Of a stretch of 64,000 nt of DNA, positions 49,540 to 61,557 are shown piece after piece. The stretch is from Bryum argenteum (Eukaryota > Streptophyta > Bryopsida > Bryales > Bryaceae): NCBI GenBank assembly GCA_037043015.1, contig CM073330.1, positions 8,698,012-8,762,011 of the forward strand, written 5' to 3'. Made by a program: the position numbers and the translations under genes. The notes beneath the pieces are model-generated. The model saw nothing but the letters and a program-made list of their open reading frames with translations, ran no database searches and was not told the DNA's origin. How positions within the stretch are numbered: position 1 is the stretch's first letter; each line of letters begins with the position of its first letter.

Positions 49540-51284
49540 ATGGCTGGAACGATGTCCGCGCTTACCAACTGTGGGCTGCACCGGTCTGCCGTGCATCACA
49601 GCCTCGTCAAAGCCGCTACCAATGACGTCCCGGCCTCATCTTCTTCGGTCTCCTTCCCCACCGTCCATTGCTCTTGTAAGTTGCCAGGCCGCGCCTTCTC
49701 CTTGTTCTAAGGGACTAGAACCTTTTCAGATTGGTCAAGCACCCTGAAATTGGGCAATGTGGGCCTATCGCGAGTGTCGTTCTCTACGCGGTCATTGACA
49801 TTGTTGGCTGTTGTGCAATTGAAGAATTGATAGATTTTTAGGAGCGTAGTATCAGACTGCGTAGTATCAGGAGCGTAATCTTAGATCATTATCTCAACGA
49901 TGTTGTGCAGGACATAAGCACTAATTGCAGCAATTTAGGTCGAAATGGACGGGGAGAAGTGATGTAATTGTGGCAGATGTATCAATTGCTGAGGGCCAGA
50001 TCTTTTTAGGAGCTGTGATTTCTAGTGTGCTATACAAGCTATTCATATTGACGAGGTTAATAGAACTGTGTGTGTTGTAGGATACGTGTCTGTTGTGTAA
50101 GGTAGATGCACGTAAAATGATAACTTTTGCTGATGCCCTATTTCCCATGATTAGAATTGTCAAATCTTTACATATTCTTGTAGGAAAGAGGATTCCGGGT
50201 CCGGTCTCTATATAAAAAGTCTCATCTACAATTCGGTCAGAAACTAAATTAGGTCCTCGTACATAACAGAAACTAAATTAGGTGCCTCTACATTACAAAT
50301 TGATGAACAGGTGGCTGCTGCTTCTCTGACCATCAACACTAATCTTCTGAGATGGGGTGTACAGGGGGAGCAAGGGATTCGAAGGAGACGGTCTCGACCT
50401 CAGAAACGTTGAGAAATGCTGCTTGCGGACTATGTTTGTCCCTCACTTTGGCAACCTCATTGCCAGCATTTGCAGCTCAAAACAACCAGGTAAATTTCTT
50501 TCTTTCCATTGACAGGAACAGGACTCTTCCTGCACTTGATCGATAATCCACTGGAGATTCTATCGTAATATTTACAATCATTATCAATTGCAAGAATGTT
50601 GCATTGATTTGGAATGGTGCTGTATGCAACCAGGTGAGGCTACCACCCCTATCCAATGACCCCGATCGCTGCATAAGAGCGTTCACAGGGAACACCATCG
50701 GTCAAGCCAACGGTGTGGCAGACAAGGTTCTGGACCTCCGGAAGTGCGACTTCTCCAATGACATGACCAACTTGAAGGGGAAGACACTGTCGTCTGCCCT
50801 CATGTCAGATGCTAAGTTCGACGGTGCGGATATGACTGAAGTCGTCATGTCCAAGGCTTACGCCGTTGGAGCTAGCTTCAAAGGTACCTGTCCTCATTCC
50901 ATACAAATACCCCCATAACTTTAAGAAAGCATTCAACTCCTGCTAAGATTCTTTCGATCATGTTTAACTTCAGCTTTTCTAGGGTCAAGGGTCATCAAGC
51001 GGTTGAGTTGGCTCTGCACTTAACTTGCGAGCTAACAAAAGGAGGCTAATTTTGCAGGTGCCAATTTCACGAACGCAGTTGTGGACAGAGTTGCATTCGA
51101 CAAGTCGGAGATGCAAGGAGTCCAGTTCATCAACACTGTGTTGTCGGGATCCACCTTCGAAGGGGCCAACCTTGAGGGTGCTTCATTCGAGAACGCTCTT
51201 ATTGGTTATGTAGATATTCAAAAGTTGTGTAAGAATCCTACTCTTCCCGAGGAAAGCAGAATCGACTTGGCTTGCAAGCCTTGA
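49540..51284 (+). CDS. Thylakoid lumenal pentapeptide-repeat protein, TL17.4-like
   Basis: The product is a predicted lumenal protein of chloroplast thylakoids; its role is not known in detail. Exons: 49540-49675, 50365-50489, 50634-50883, 51058-51284. Phases close to 245 residues. Residues 1 to about 45 are a Ser/Thr-rich chloroplast transit peptide. A hydrophobic thylakoid-transfer segment (CGLCLSLTLATSLPAFAA) follows, with cleavage likely after AFA. No twin arginine is seen before it, suggesting the Sec route. The mature part has the TGNTIGQANGV block and then pentapeptide repeats in A-(D/N)-L/F style (KFDGADMTEVV, FKGANFTNAV, FEGANLEGASF) forming a right-handed beta-helix. Two Cys near the C terminus (LCKNP, LACKP) could form a disulfide. 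The family matches Arabidopsis TL17.4 (At5g53490). Confidence 0.9.
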
Positions 51285-51734
51285 TTCAGTGATGTTCTGA
51301 AGGATGTTGGTGTATTAATGTTTTTATAATTTGGCGACAATGCACAAAGGTGTTCAATAAGACCAGAAGCGACTTGTATCCGCTTTGGGGTTTATTTTGC
51401 AGTGTATGATTCTCTTCACGTTACAGGTGCAATGCTTTAACTTATCACTGGGTGTAGTATTAGCTTTTCTGGCTCCCAATGTGTCCCGGACTTATTTTTT
51501 TGTGAAAGCAGAAGGTTTCTTCAGTTTTGGGTGTACAACTTGAGGTGAGTATTTAGTTTAAGATATCACTTCTATTCATAAAGAAAGGGGAAACGTAACA
51601 GAGAAATGAGGAAAAGGCAAAACAATTTCATACGTATTTATTGATTACAAACATTTACTTTGTTCCAACACATTAATCACTTCTTATTACCCGCATGTCT
51701 TATTACCCGCATGTCAGTTCGATTTGTAATGTCA
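51285..51734. other. 3' region of the lumenal protein gene
   Basis: It should contain the 3' untranslated region and polyadenylation site; the AATAAG at about 51356 is one candidate signal. No other feature is seen. Confidence 0.4.
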
Positions 51735-51743
51735 TTATTATGG

Positions 51744-51959
51744 GGCAATGGTTCGTGGCAGCTACCAAGGAGGCACCCTAGAATCCGTGGGGACCTCCCA
51801 AGGCCGTTTTTGATAATTTTTAATTCAAATTTGAGGTCTGCGACCCCAAGTTACCCTTGGAAGCCTACTCCTTGGCATTTAATGTCTATACATCAAAAAA
51901 TTACGGAGCTCATTACCCCTCCTCCATCCTCCTTGGTAGCTGCTACGAACGCTTACCCT
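51744..51959. mobile_element. Mutator-type MITE, about 216 bp
   Basis: The left arm GTTCGTGGCAGCTACCAAGG (51751 on) and the complement of the right arm GTTCGTAGCAGCTACCAAGG match at 22 of 23 positions. Nine bases, TTATTATGG, flank both sides (51735-51743 and 51960-51968), which is the target size of Mutator-like elements. The outermost bases are less well matched, so the ends may be off by one or two. The element lies in the spacer between two convergent genes. The ORF across it is incidental. Confidence 0.75.
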
Positions 51960-52122
51960 TTATTATGGAAGGGAGTAACTTACAAGATTGTTTATATAAA
52001 TCTAGATTTCTTTATTCTTCACTTACAAAGAAGGTTGAATGCATATGAGATCATTTGTTTCTAGCGCAATGAATTCACCACGTCTCTTTATGCTGACTTG
52101 GATTTGAGATATAGCGACGGAT

Positions 52123-52261
52123 ACCACCATGTGGTAAGCAATAGTGGGTGTAACATGGCAAATTGTGTATTGATCCGTATGGGTGATTGAGATGTATGGG
52201 TGATTGAGACCACCATGTGGTAAGCAATAGTGGCGTTGAACAATGGCAAATTGTGTATTGC
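52123..52261. repeat. 86-bp period direct repeat, 2 copies
   Basis: ACCACCATGTGGTAAGCAAT at 52123 recurs at 52209, each followed by AGTGG, a short variable part and GGCAAATTGTGTATTG. A shorter repeat of GTATGGGTGATTGAGA lies between them. Confidence 0.8.
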
Positions 52262-53611
52262 TTTGTAAGAATTGTTGAGACCATTCAAGGGGTTAAAAAT
52301 GGTCCTCTATAATCTTACAACTAAGCGATCCAACACCACTCTCAATGATAATAAGGATTACTCGTTGTATTATAGGCTGCAGCATGTATAAATGCCGAGT
52401 GTTGCATTGATTGTGCACATGTGCATAGATGTATAGATGTTACATAGATAATGTAGTATGTATGAATGCCAAGTGTTGCATTGAGAGTGCACATGCTAGA
52501 TAATGTAGTCTATGAGACAATCTTCTTAATGTAAATGCATTCACAATTGGCTTTGTTGATTTGCCACCATGGGGTGTTTAATAGACAATGGCAAGATGTA
52601 GCCAACTCAATTATGGAGTGGATTACTCAAAGTTTTAGAAAGTTGAATGCTCCTTGATATAAAAAATATACTAAAATGCATTCCCAAAAATTGTGTGTGA
52701 GATTTGAATCTATGTCTAGCTGTAAAGGTGTATAGTGTTTGGTATTTGGAAGACCCTCTAATGCCAACGCAATTGCTTGAATGGTAGACATGAGCAACCA
52801 TAATATATCTAGGATTCCATTTTACAGAAGTTAGCTCGCATGTTTGTCCATATGTAGGGATGTTGATCCTAGCATGTCTCTTACTTTACTGAACTTTTGT
52901 AGTGACATATATGGATTTTGTACGGATGTTTGCTACTTGCTCTTGTATGTGCAATAAAATTAAGGTTTCTTTAATGTCATGCTTAGAAAAACATATCTTT
53001 CTCTTTATGTACTTTGTGCGTCCCTTCTGGACAAGGTCCTTGGCTAGCTTGATAATCACATTAGAATGCTATGGTGAAGCACCTATAAGCGGGCACTACC
53101 CCAAAGCCAGGCATGTCGAATCCTAGCTTCTTTAGCTCACCACCCTTGCATTACCTCATGCATATATGAATAGATAGCTTACTTACGGTTTTTAATTCTA
53201 AATAGCTTATCTTCATTTTCATTTACTTCATTTACTTGGGCTTGCTTACTTCATCTTCATACCGGATTTTAAGGATGACCACTTCATACATATACTGAGT
53301 AGGTTAAGTACATCTGCAATGCATCCTTTATGTACGTTAGCAACTCACTAACACAACCAATTCTAGCATAAGACAGTCATACTACGTAAAGTACCCAACA
53401 ATTTATTACAGTGTCTTATTATAAGACAACTCTTTGTAGGTGCAAAAAGTATGTGATGACAATCAAATACTATAATAATAATGAAATAATTAGACTTCTG
53501 TCAATCGTATGCTTACTTGACAACAACCGATGCGCAAAGACACCAAAGCTCAAGAGATTCAACTCTCAATTAAGAATGTTCGCTCAAATAAAATCCTAGC
53601 ATGCTAAAGCA
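52262..53611. other. Intergenic spacer, no gene seen
   Basis: AT-rich DNA with small local repeats (ATGAATGCCAAGTGTTGCAT-like text at about 52390 and 52460). The part nearest 53611 should carry the 3' end of the ORC3 transcript. Confidence 0.4.
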
Positions 53612-56600
53612 TTAGTTGATGCAAATTCTTTGGGCAAAATCTGGACGTCCTTTCTTTGGCATGCGAAGAAGTCCAGCTATTTGAAGCTCTGTCGCTGCCC
53701 TTGTGAATCGGGCTCTGCAAGTAAAAATGAAGGAATCAAACACATTCTTTCTGTGATGGGGAAAAAAACATCAAAGCAATGAGGATGATGATGAGAACTT
53801 ACTGTGTCATCACCGAGTCGGCAACAGAGGTCTTATCAGCCTTTTTGCCCTTCCCTTTCTTTGCAGCAGGGCAGCATATGCTTACGAATGAATAGTACCA
53901 ATCGTGTACATTAACAAGCTCGTTATGCTCCTGAATCAGTTGATACCTGCACGAGTCAAGCACGCTTGAAAATGTTCTAGAGGAACTTCATTCATTGATA
54001 TGAAGAAAGCCCAATGAGAACGATGAATGTACGAAAAAGTTGCCCCAAGAAACAATTTAGGTCCGAACTCCACAAATCTGAAGTTAACAACCACCTCATT
54101 ACAGTTTATGTTTTTCAAGCAAAAATGTGAGATGACAAACATAGTTGCTTATTATAACAACAAAGGTTATGATCAAGTCCAATAGGTCAATGTAAATGCT
54201 CAGAATGTAAGGTCGACAAAAGAGAAGGATAACTTACGCAAGACAAGTGTCGTGCATTGAGTTAGTCAAGCCACCGTCCTGGTCGCAGCATTCGCACTGC
54301 AAACGGAGCTGGGAACCCAGCAAGTCCAGATGCACCTTCTGACGAGTTGCTCCTGTCATTGCCTGCAAGTGCAATAACAATATACTTAACTCCAACTAAA
54401 CAAGACCCAGCTCATTATCGTGCATACTTACTACACTAGGAATGGTTCAAAATCATAATATCACATATAACTGTTTGTATGAAACACTACCAACGCCATT
54501 ACTCTGCTTCAAAAAACGAAGAATACAATCAAAATTGCTTGTTGATGATTAGTGTGGAGTATCGAAAGACCAGTAGATTGTTGTGGACTGTACTAACTCT
54601 AATCTTCGATGAATTATGAATAGTGTTGCAAGGTAGAAACATTATTCTTCGCTTTTACTGGAGAACAAAGGGTCACAGACTTGGGAGTAGAGGTGAGACC
54701 TGCTTTAAAGATGAGACGTTTCTGAAGCAGATAATCTCGTGAAACGGCACTTCCTCCGTTGGCACTAAGTATTGTCTGCAAGCAAGTGGTCATTCTTAAA
54801 ATCCGGTCATTCCTGTGATTAAAAAACGCTCTGGGTGCCAGAACAGAACTTCAATTGTGAACAAGAGTGATACGTACAGGATAATACGCTCGAACAGGTC
54901 TGCTACTAGCTCGTTCGAAGGATGAGCTTCGCTCCTTGCAATTCCTCCTGAATTTTGCGATGCCAATCTGTACCCACTCAACAAAACTCATCACAAAATG
55001 TCGGCACGCTATCATGAAGCACTGTATTACAGGTTGCCTTAATCTAAGCAATAAGGAAGTTTCCTACTCTCAAATTCATGCACCACATTTTTCAAACCAT
55101 GGCAGTTCAGGTTCATGCATGTTACAAGATAGTAAGATCGGAAGGAATAGGGTATGAAAGAGTCTCTTCTTACCTTCGAAGATCTGAACGACTCATCGGT
55201 TGTTGACTCTGCTGGGCTTCAGAATTCTTCTCCGGAGACTTCAAGATCCTCCTCGAAGGAGTCTTTCCGGGAGACTTGGGAGGTAAGTTCCTCGGAGTCT
55301 TTGCAGGAGACTTGGGAGTCTTTGCAGGAGACTTGGGAGTCTTTGCAGGAGACTTGGGAGTCTTTGCAGGAGATTTCAGCAATTCGACTGAAGCAGCATC
55401 CAAGTCTGAAGCCAAACTTCTCGTGCTAGGACGTCGAGGACTTCCGTAAGGATCTACTACTCTATTCGGACTGCTCGGACTGGCATCCGAAATTGACCTC
55501 TTTGCTGGTGTCAACCTGCTGGACGTTCGCCGAGGACTTTCATTCTTCGATGGAGAAGCCTTGTCAGGTGAGCACTCCATTGGGCTATCAGTATTCTCAG
55601 CTGATGGTCGACGAAGAGGACTCTTCGAAGTATCAGGATGTTGTGAGCTGCTACTCGGAAGAGATGCCGTGAACTTGTTGTATACTGTGCAAACATCTGC
55701 ATGCAACTAAAGATTGACAAAAATCTCTGATAAGAATCACACACCAGAAAATTGCAGAGAAGGTCTTCGCAAAAACTGGAGTCATCATATCGTCTTCTCC
55801 ACAGCCTATGGTATTTGCAGCTAAGAAGGAAGTAGATACCTCGTTGACCGTCGAAGTTAACCTTTTCCATTCTTCTAGGATACTTCTGAGAACTGATGGC
55901 GTCTGTTCTCTGCACACATCAAACAACCAAAAAACTCTTTCTTAGTTATTCGCAAATTTACCTTTTCCACTTACTAAGTTTTACACTAACTCTTAGCTTG
56001 CATGAATTGATAGACGTCAAATTTTTGTTTATGAAGATGATTTGTTATAGCTGAAAGCTCTTTAGAAGAAGACTGCTTAATTAGTGATTCAAGAAACTCC
56101 TGGAAAAGTCATGAGAACTACCTCAGCTTGCAGATAAGATTCTGCCAATTCAAGTTGAGCACACGGGTGCGTGGTTGCTTCTCAGTGTCGGATTCCTTTG
56201 CCGATTGCATAGGACATAGAGCGTGGACGAAAATCTCTAAAAAGTCAACACCTAAATGATCCCCTACTTCTACTGCGCACTGACAAGCATAACGATATCA
56301 TTCGGAAAGAGGTAAGCATTACTTAGTATATCCCAGTAATATCAAAAGTACCAGTTCAATCACAGTCCTCCATATAAATGCAGAGATCTAGCCTATAGGA
56401 TTCGCACCGATTAAGCTAGGAATCAAATCTCTGTACATAAAGTAGAGGGATGATCACCTAGAAGATGGAATGAAGTACATACCAAGAGGGCGACAGTCCA
56501 GAGCTGCTTTTGCTCTTTGAAGCGCCAGAGACAACTAGCAATCTGCTTGCTCATATTCTCAGGAGTAATCTCCACACTGAAAAGTCATCAAGCAGTTAGA

Positions 56601-59600
56601 CCAAAAACATAAAGGTGCATAGAGATGCTTAGTAATCTTAGTCAAAATAACAGCAAGGGGCTCCAATCGTACCCTTCTGCAGATGGAAGTCTGGCCGCAT
56701 ATTCCAGTAACTCAACGGGCAAAGTAGCACATTGCTTTTCCAACTCACCCTGCACTACATCACATTCTACCGTCTTAGTAACAACACACTGGAGTGACAA
56801 AATTCCCAAACACTGAGGTTGTAAATGAGTACTTAGAAGATAGAAAGGCGCACCTGAGACGAGCTCCTCAGAAGCCACTGGCTTACGAAACTCAAAGGCT
56901 CACTGCAGAAATGTTCCATGCACGCTACCTGCACTTCAACCGTGCATCTCCTTAAACAATTCTCCCTCACTTTCTAGATTTCGTGGAAGAAAATGTACCT
57001 CATGTACACATGAAGTTAGAGTGATTGATTTAACGAGATATGGTAAACTTTATGATTAGTTTTATAACTCTTTAAAATTAGTACAACAGTATAGAAACTT
57101 AATCAATTCTTTTCTCATGTAAAGTTGAAGAATACTAATTCCAATGTTGCATGACTTATATGTACGGTTCAAGGACAGGTTACCTTATGTCAGAAGCAAG
57201 ACAAAAGGGGATGGCTCAGCGTTGAAATAGAATGAGGTGGTTTACCTTGAGAGACATCACGAAGGATGAGACGGTGAGATCATATTTTAAGAAGTGCATG
57301 TGCAGATGCTTAGCAACAAGGTGGCTAAGCTCAAAAGCACAAAAAGAGTCCACCAGCACTGCTCGCACTACAGACTCCAGTCTCTCAACAGGCGACTTGA
57401 GAATGAACGCTGTCGCAACCAATCTCCCAAGTGCACTGGACGGTAAAAACCTTTGTAGGTAATCGACAGTCGTCGCAATACCCATAACGAGAACAAGCGG
57501 TAACTCTGCCGACCATTCACTGCAACAACAACCACAACAAAAGAAACAAGCTCAATCACTGAAGAGGTCATAAATCACAGCGTTCGACTTTTTGATATGG
57601 CACTTTCACACAACCTGTTTTTCGAAAGAAGACAGCAAAAGCGAAAAGAGAAGAATGAAATCACCTTCTAGTATGGTCATATGTAAAGCGGGCTTTTAGT
57701 AAAGAAGTACCTTAACAAGATTATAAGCTCTGCAAGTGCTGTAATGCTGCAGCACTCCAAATGCTCCACTATGATCACTAAAGGACGACCGCGGTTGCCT
57801 TCCTCCGAATGCCAGGCCGCAAGAATCTCCATATCTGTTGTCTGATCGATATACACACTAATCAAGCTCACGAAGGAATCACTATTGGTCATAGCATGAA
57901 GGCCCATTTACAGGAGAACGCCATGAAGGACTTAATGAAATTTTGACTACTTCATGGCATGCTCAATTAGCATATTCTTTGACTACCATAGTAGTCATCA
58001 TATGCCTCCTTTTCAGATTCCCATAGTTTAAGGCTCCATATTCAAAAAGGCAAGCTCGACTCACCTCGGGTTGGATCTTTGTAAATTGACGCAACATGCT
58101 GTAGAGAGGTACACCAACGTGACACTTGCTGGGAAAATCAGAAGCAACCAGACGAGCGACATGACAATTCTGTGACTTGAGATGCGTTGATAGCCCGTCA
58201 AATGTGCTCTCATGGTCCGAGGGATCAACGCCACCTGCATCAAAGAAAAACATTGAGCCTCATTCCGTCCGAATAGGATCTTCAACATGTATCAACTCTG
58301 AGTATCAACTAAGAGTCTTAAATATGTATCAAATAATAATTAGCTGCATCTCAAAAACTTATGTGAGTACTGTTTAATTGATTGATTTGATTGTATAGCA
58401 CCCGATAGTAATTGAGCCTCATCCCAGAAGGATAGGATCTTAAACATGTCTCAACTATGAGTATCAACTATATTGTCTCAACTAAGAGTTCCAGATACTT
58501 CAGAGTTAAGCTGCATTTCAAAAACTTATGTAATCCATGGATAGTACTGTTTAATGAAATGATGTGATCGAAATGGTGCTCGAATTGTAAGCTGAGCATC
58601 AAAAGGATGAAAGGAACCTACGACCATTGGATTCGTTAGAACAGAGGAGAGATTCGGGACTAACCGAGAAAGAGCAAGGCTGTGTCAAGCTTCCTGCTGA
58701 ATAAACCTAGGTATGTGGATAACCCCGGCTGGAATTCATCACCGGTCGACCTATACAGTTGCTGTTGAGTATCAGAAAACTGTCGGTCGCGCAACCATTC
58801 ACTGACATCCTTGAAGCTTGATTCATTCTGCTCTTCTATCGTGACCTGTACACGAGAGATTCCAATCCATACGCAAGCCTCCTGAATGAGCATTTTGATC
58901 GCAAGATGGAATGTAGACAGTGAGGCTACAGATCTTCTGTGAATTAACACAATACGATTGCAAAGTCAAGCAGCATTTGTGAAATGCTGAAACCGGCATT
59001 AGACTCTATGATTCAATATTCTTCAATCAAGGATATGTTGATAAAAGTTTATGTAGTGTTTCTAAGCAGTTAAGAATGTAATTATAAATTTCAGAACTGA
59101 CCTGTACCCCATCACTCTACTCCGTGAGGTACATTCTTTTCTATCTAGAAAGTAAGCAAGAATCAGATTGAAAGATTTGAGGAGATGCATTGTGTGCTTT
59201 AGTAATGATACCATACCCGATGAATTGGAAAATTGCACTACATCTTCTAAGCCAACTTGTGAATTAGACAAAATACTATTGTCTACTCTTAAGGCCTCAC
59301 TAGAATTGAACATAAGGGTATTCTTACAGGCAGAGTTCCATCGAGAAGATCGATGACTTCTACTATCAAGTTGAATGTTGTGCTATATAGCAATTCTCTA
59401 ATGGAAATCAGTCGCAAAAATCCTAGCTGAATTAAAGGGGTAAATCGCAGATTGACGAAATTCTAGCATCGAGAAACATTATACACTTCTACTATCAATT
59501 CAAATGCAGTGCTCAATCGAGTTCAAGGTGCAAATGCCGGCAACCTCTATTAAGAATTAAAAACGAAACTCTCATACTCGATGGAATGGAGCAATTAAAG

Positions 59601-60328
59601 ACTTCTAGCATTGAAGAACATCACTCGCTCCTACTATCCAGTAGAATGCAGTGCTCTACATCAGTCACTGGAACTTAAGCTGCAAGTACCAGCAGTTCTC
59701 TACTGAGAATCAGGTACAAAACCCTAGCGATGATACTCATACCCGATGAGTCGCAAATTAAAAGACTTCTAACAATGAAAAACATCACTCACTTCTACTA
59801 TCAAGTGGAATCTAGTGATCTACATCAGTTGATGGAAGTACCAGCAATTCTCTACACAAAACCCTAGCGATGATACTCAAACTCGATAAATTGAAGGGAT
59901 GAATCGCAGATTGAGAGGATCCTAGCATCACTCACTTCTACTATCAAGTGGAAGTGCAGAAGTTAATGGAAATCAAGCTGCAAGCAACATACCCGAATGA
60001 GAGACTGCAATCGGCTCCAAACGACATGGAAAGCATTGTGGCGCCAGAGGCCACAGAGAGGAGGTTCATCAGGGAGGCAGGGAGGAAGAGTGTTGCCGTG
60101 CGTGGGCTCAACATTGGCAGCAGCGCGAGGGGGGCGTCCGGGGGGTTGGCGAGGACCAGGAGGCGGAGCTCCATGCAAAACATAACAAACCTGCTGGCAC
60201 AAGGCAACCAACATTAGAGAATCAACATTTGGATCATCCGTAAGGAAGAAAGTGTGCAGGATATGCACCTGATCGAATGACTCGTCGGTGTCCGGCTCGT
60301 TAGAATCAGGGACTTCCGATGACGCCAT
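53612..60328 (-). CDS. ORC3: Origin recognition complex subunit 3
   Basis: ORC3 is a core subunit of the six-protein complex that binds replication origins in the nucleus and loads MCM2-7. Exons: 60328-60269, 60193-59993, 58845-58665, 58234-58065, 57841-57711, 57519-57246, 56928-56854, 56749-56673, 56576-56483, 56279-56122, 55909-55840, 55706-55174, 54967-54878, 54775-54700, 54362-54238, 53946-53803, 53714-53612. Phases close to 853 residues. Landmarks: [10 protein letters not shown] (about 75-84), DMEILAAWH (about 207-215), [20 protein letters not shown] (about 246-265), VPFHEIICF (about 713-721), NSMHDTCLA (about 764-772), [11 protein letters not shown] (about 780-791), and [21 protein letters not shown] to the end. 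It is longer than plant ORC3 usually is (around 730 residues), mainly because of the Ser/Pro-rich exon at 55706-55174. Confidence 0.92.
55294..55377. repeat. 21-bp coding minisatellite inside ORC3
   Basis: Four tandem copies (plus-strand unit GGAGTCTTTGCAGGAGACTT-G) start at 55294, 55315, 55336 and 55357. On the coding strand each unit encodes seven residues, SPAKTPK. The period is a multiple of three, so copy-number change would keep the frame. Confidence 0.9.
59330..59960. repeat. Diverged direct repeats in ORC3 intron 2
   Basis: The phrases CTTCTACTATCAAGT(G/T)GAAT, CTAGTGATCTACATCAGTTG, AGTACCAGCAATTCTCTAC, AAACCCTAGCGATGATACTC and GATGAATCGCAGATTGA recur three to five times in the same order over about 600 bp. 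This explains much of the length of the 1.15-kb intron 2. No transposon ends were found. Confidence 0.75.
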
Positions 60329-61553
60329 CGTCAATGCAATGCAGTGGCGTTAAATCATATCACATTCTCCATGACTCTCCACGGAAACTCTCTCGTGTCC
60401 CAGAATCGCCCTAAAATGTACAACCATATGCACATTCAATCATTATAACTACTTTCATAAACCCTGATTCCATAAACTCGTGAGCGCAAAAACCATAAAC
60501 CCAGAACCGGAAACAAAATCCTTAAACCCATAGTCGTTAAACAAGCTTTTGATTCTTCTAACCTAATATACCGGAGTTCGCATTCGATAGAAACTTCCCC
60601 ATCTCAGTTAAGCTTAGCATATGTAATTAGGGCAAATGGGTAATGTGCTTGATTCAATGGCGACGGAGTGATCAGTCAGTTAGCAACTTCATCTCTGACT
60701 CTGGAGCTCTTCGATTCATAATCCGTACAATGCCCTCACTCGCTTTGAACGGAGTTCACAAATCACAATCTACAGTTTAACTGGCAATAAGAGTCATCAG
60801 GGCAATTGGGTGATGTACACACTTGATTGTGACAATCATACCGACGATAATAGTGATCCGTCAGATACATGAGGAACTCTCTGTCACTCTGAAGTTTTTT
60901 GTTTCAGAAAACGTCCTTGCCCCGATCGGTCGAAAAAACACGGTTTAAGACTACGTCCCACCTGAGTTCACAAATCACAGTCTAAACTTCCACTCCCAAT
61001 TTTATTAACTCAATCAGGGGCAAAAACAAGCAGTCGATGTACTCGTTCAGGATGCTTTACCCACCCATGATAAGTGATTAGACAGGAGCTTCGTTTGTGA
61101 AATGATTGAAGTTTTTTTCGATGACTTCAATACTTTTGAAGTGAACCCTGAAGGAGAAGCTACCTCTAAGACGGCCATAAGGTAAAGGGACCCATTCCCG
61201 ACCGGGGACCCATAACCGATCAAGCCAAATTCTTAGATTTTGAAAGAACCGATGTACCTCATTTGTATATTTGAGCATGTGATCGACTTTAGGTTCCAAG
61301 CAACTTTTCACTTTAAACAATTATAACTATTTGAATAATGCAGATAAAATCACGAAACTTTTTGCATTCAACAAGAACCTTATGTTTGCAGACATGAAAA
61401 TTTCTAAAAAAAATATATACCTTAATATCATATGCTAAAATCCTTAAGTGGTCGGTTATAGGTGCCTCTACCTTATATGAAGTTTGTGAACAAAGTCTTT
61501 TTGAATTTGATTCTGGAAAATACAATTGTAGATTCTTGTTCAAAATTGTCTAC
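60329..61553. promoter_or_regulatory. ORC3 upstream region
   Basis: The first few hundred bases should contain the ORC3 leader and promoter. A line of similar phrases (CAATTGGGTGATGTACAC at about 60800 and CAAATGGGTAATGTGCTT at about 60635) suggests a short internal duplication. No E2F-type or TATA site was assigned with confidence. Beyond about 61.1 kb no feature is seen until the next transposon. Confidence 0.35.
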
Positions 61554-61557
61554 TTAA

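Noticed and set aside
55154..55429. Plus-strand frame with repeated ETWESLQ units
   Set aside because: It is the antisense reading of the SPAKTPK repeat in ORC3.
59948..60217. 89-codon plus-strand frame and an 87-codon alternative minus-strand frame
   Set aside because: Both lie over ORC3 exon 2 in wrong frames. The frame with VVWSRLQS joins in phase to the next ORC3 exon.
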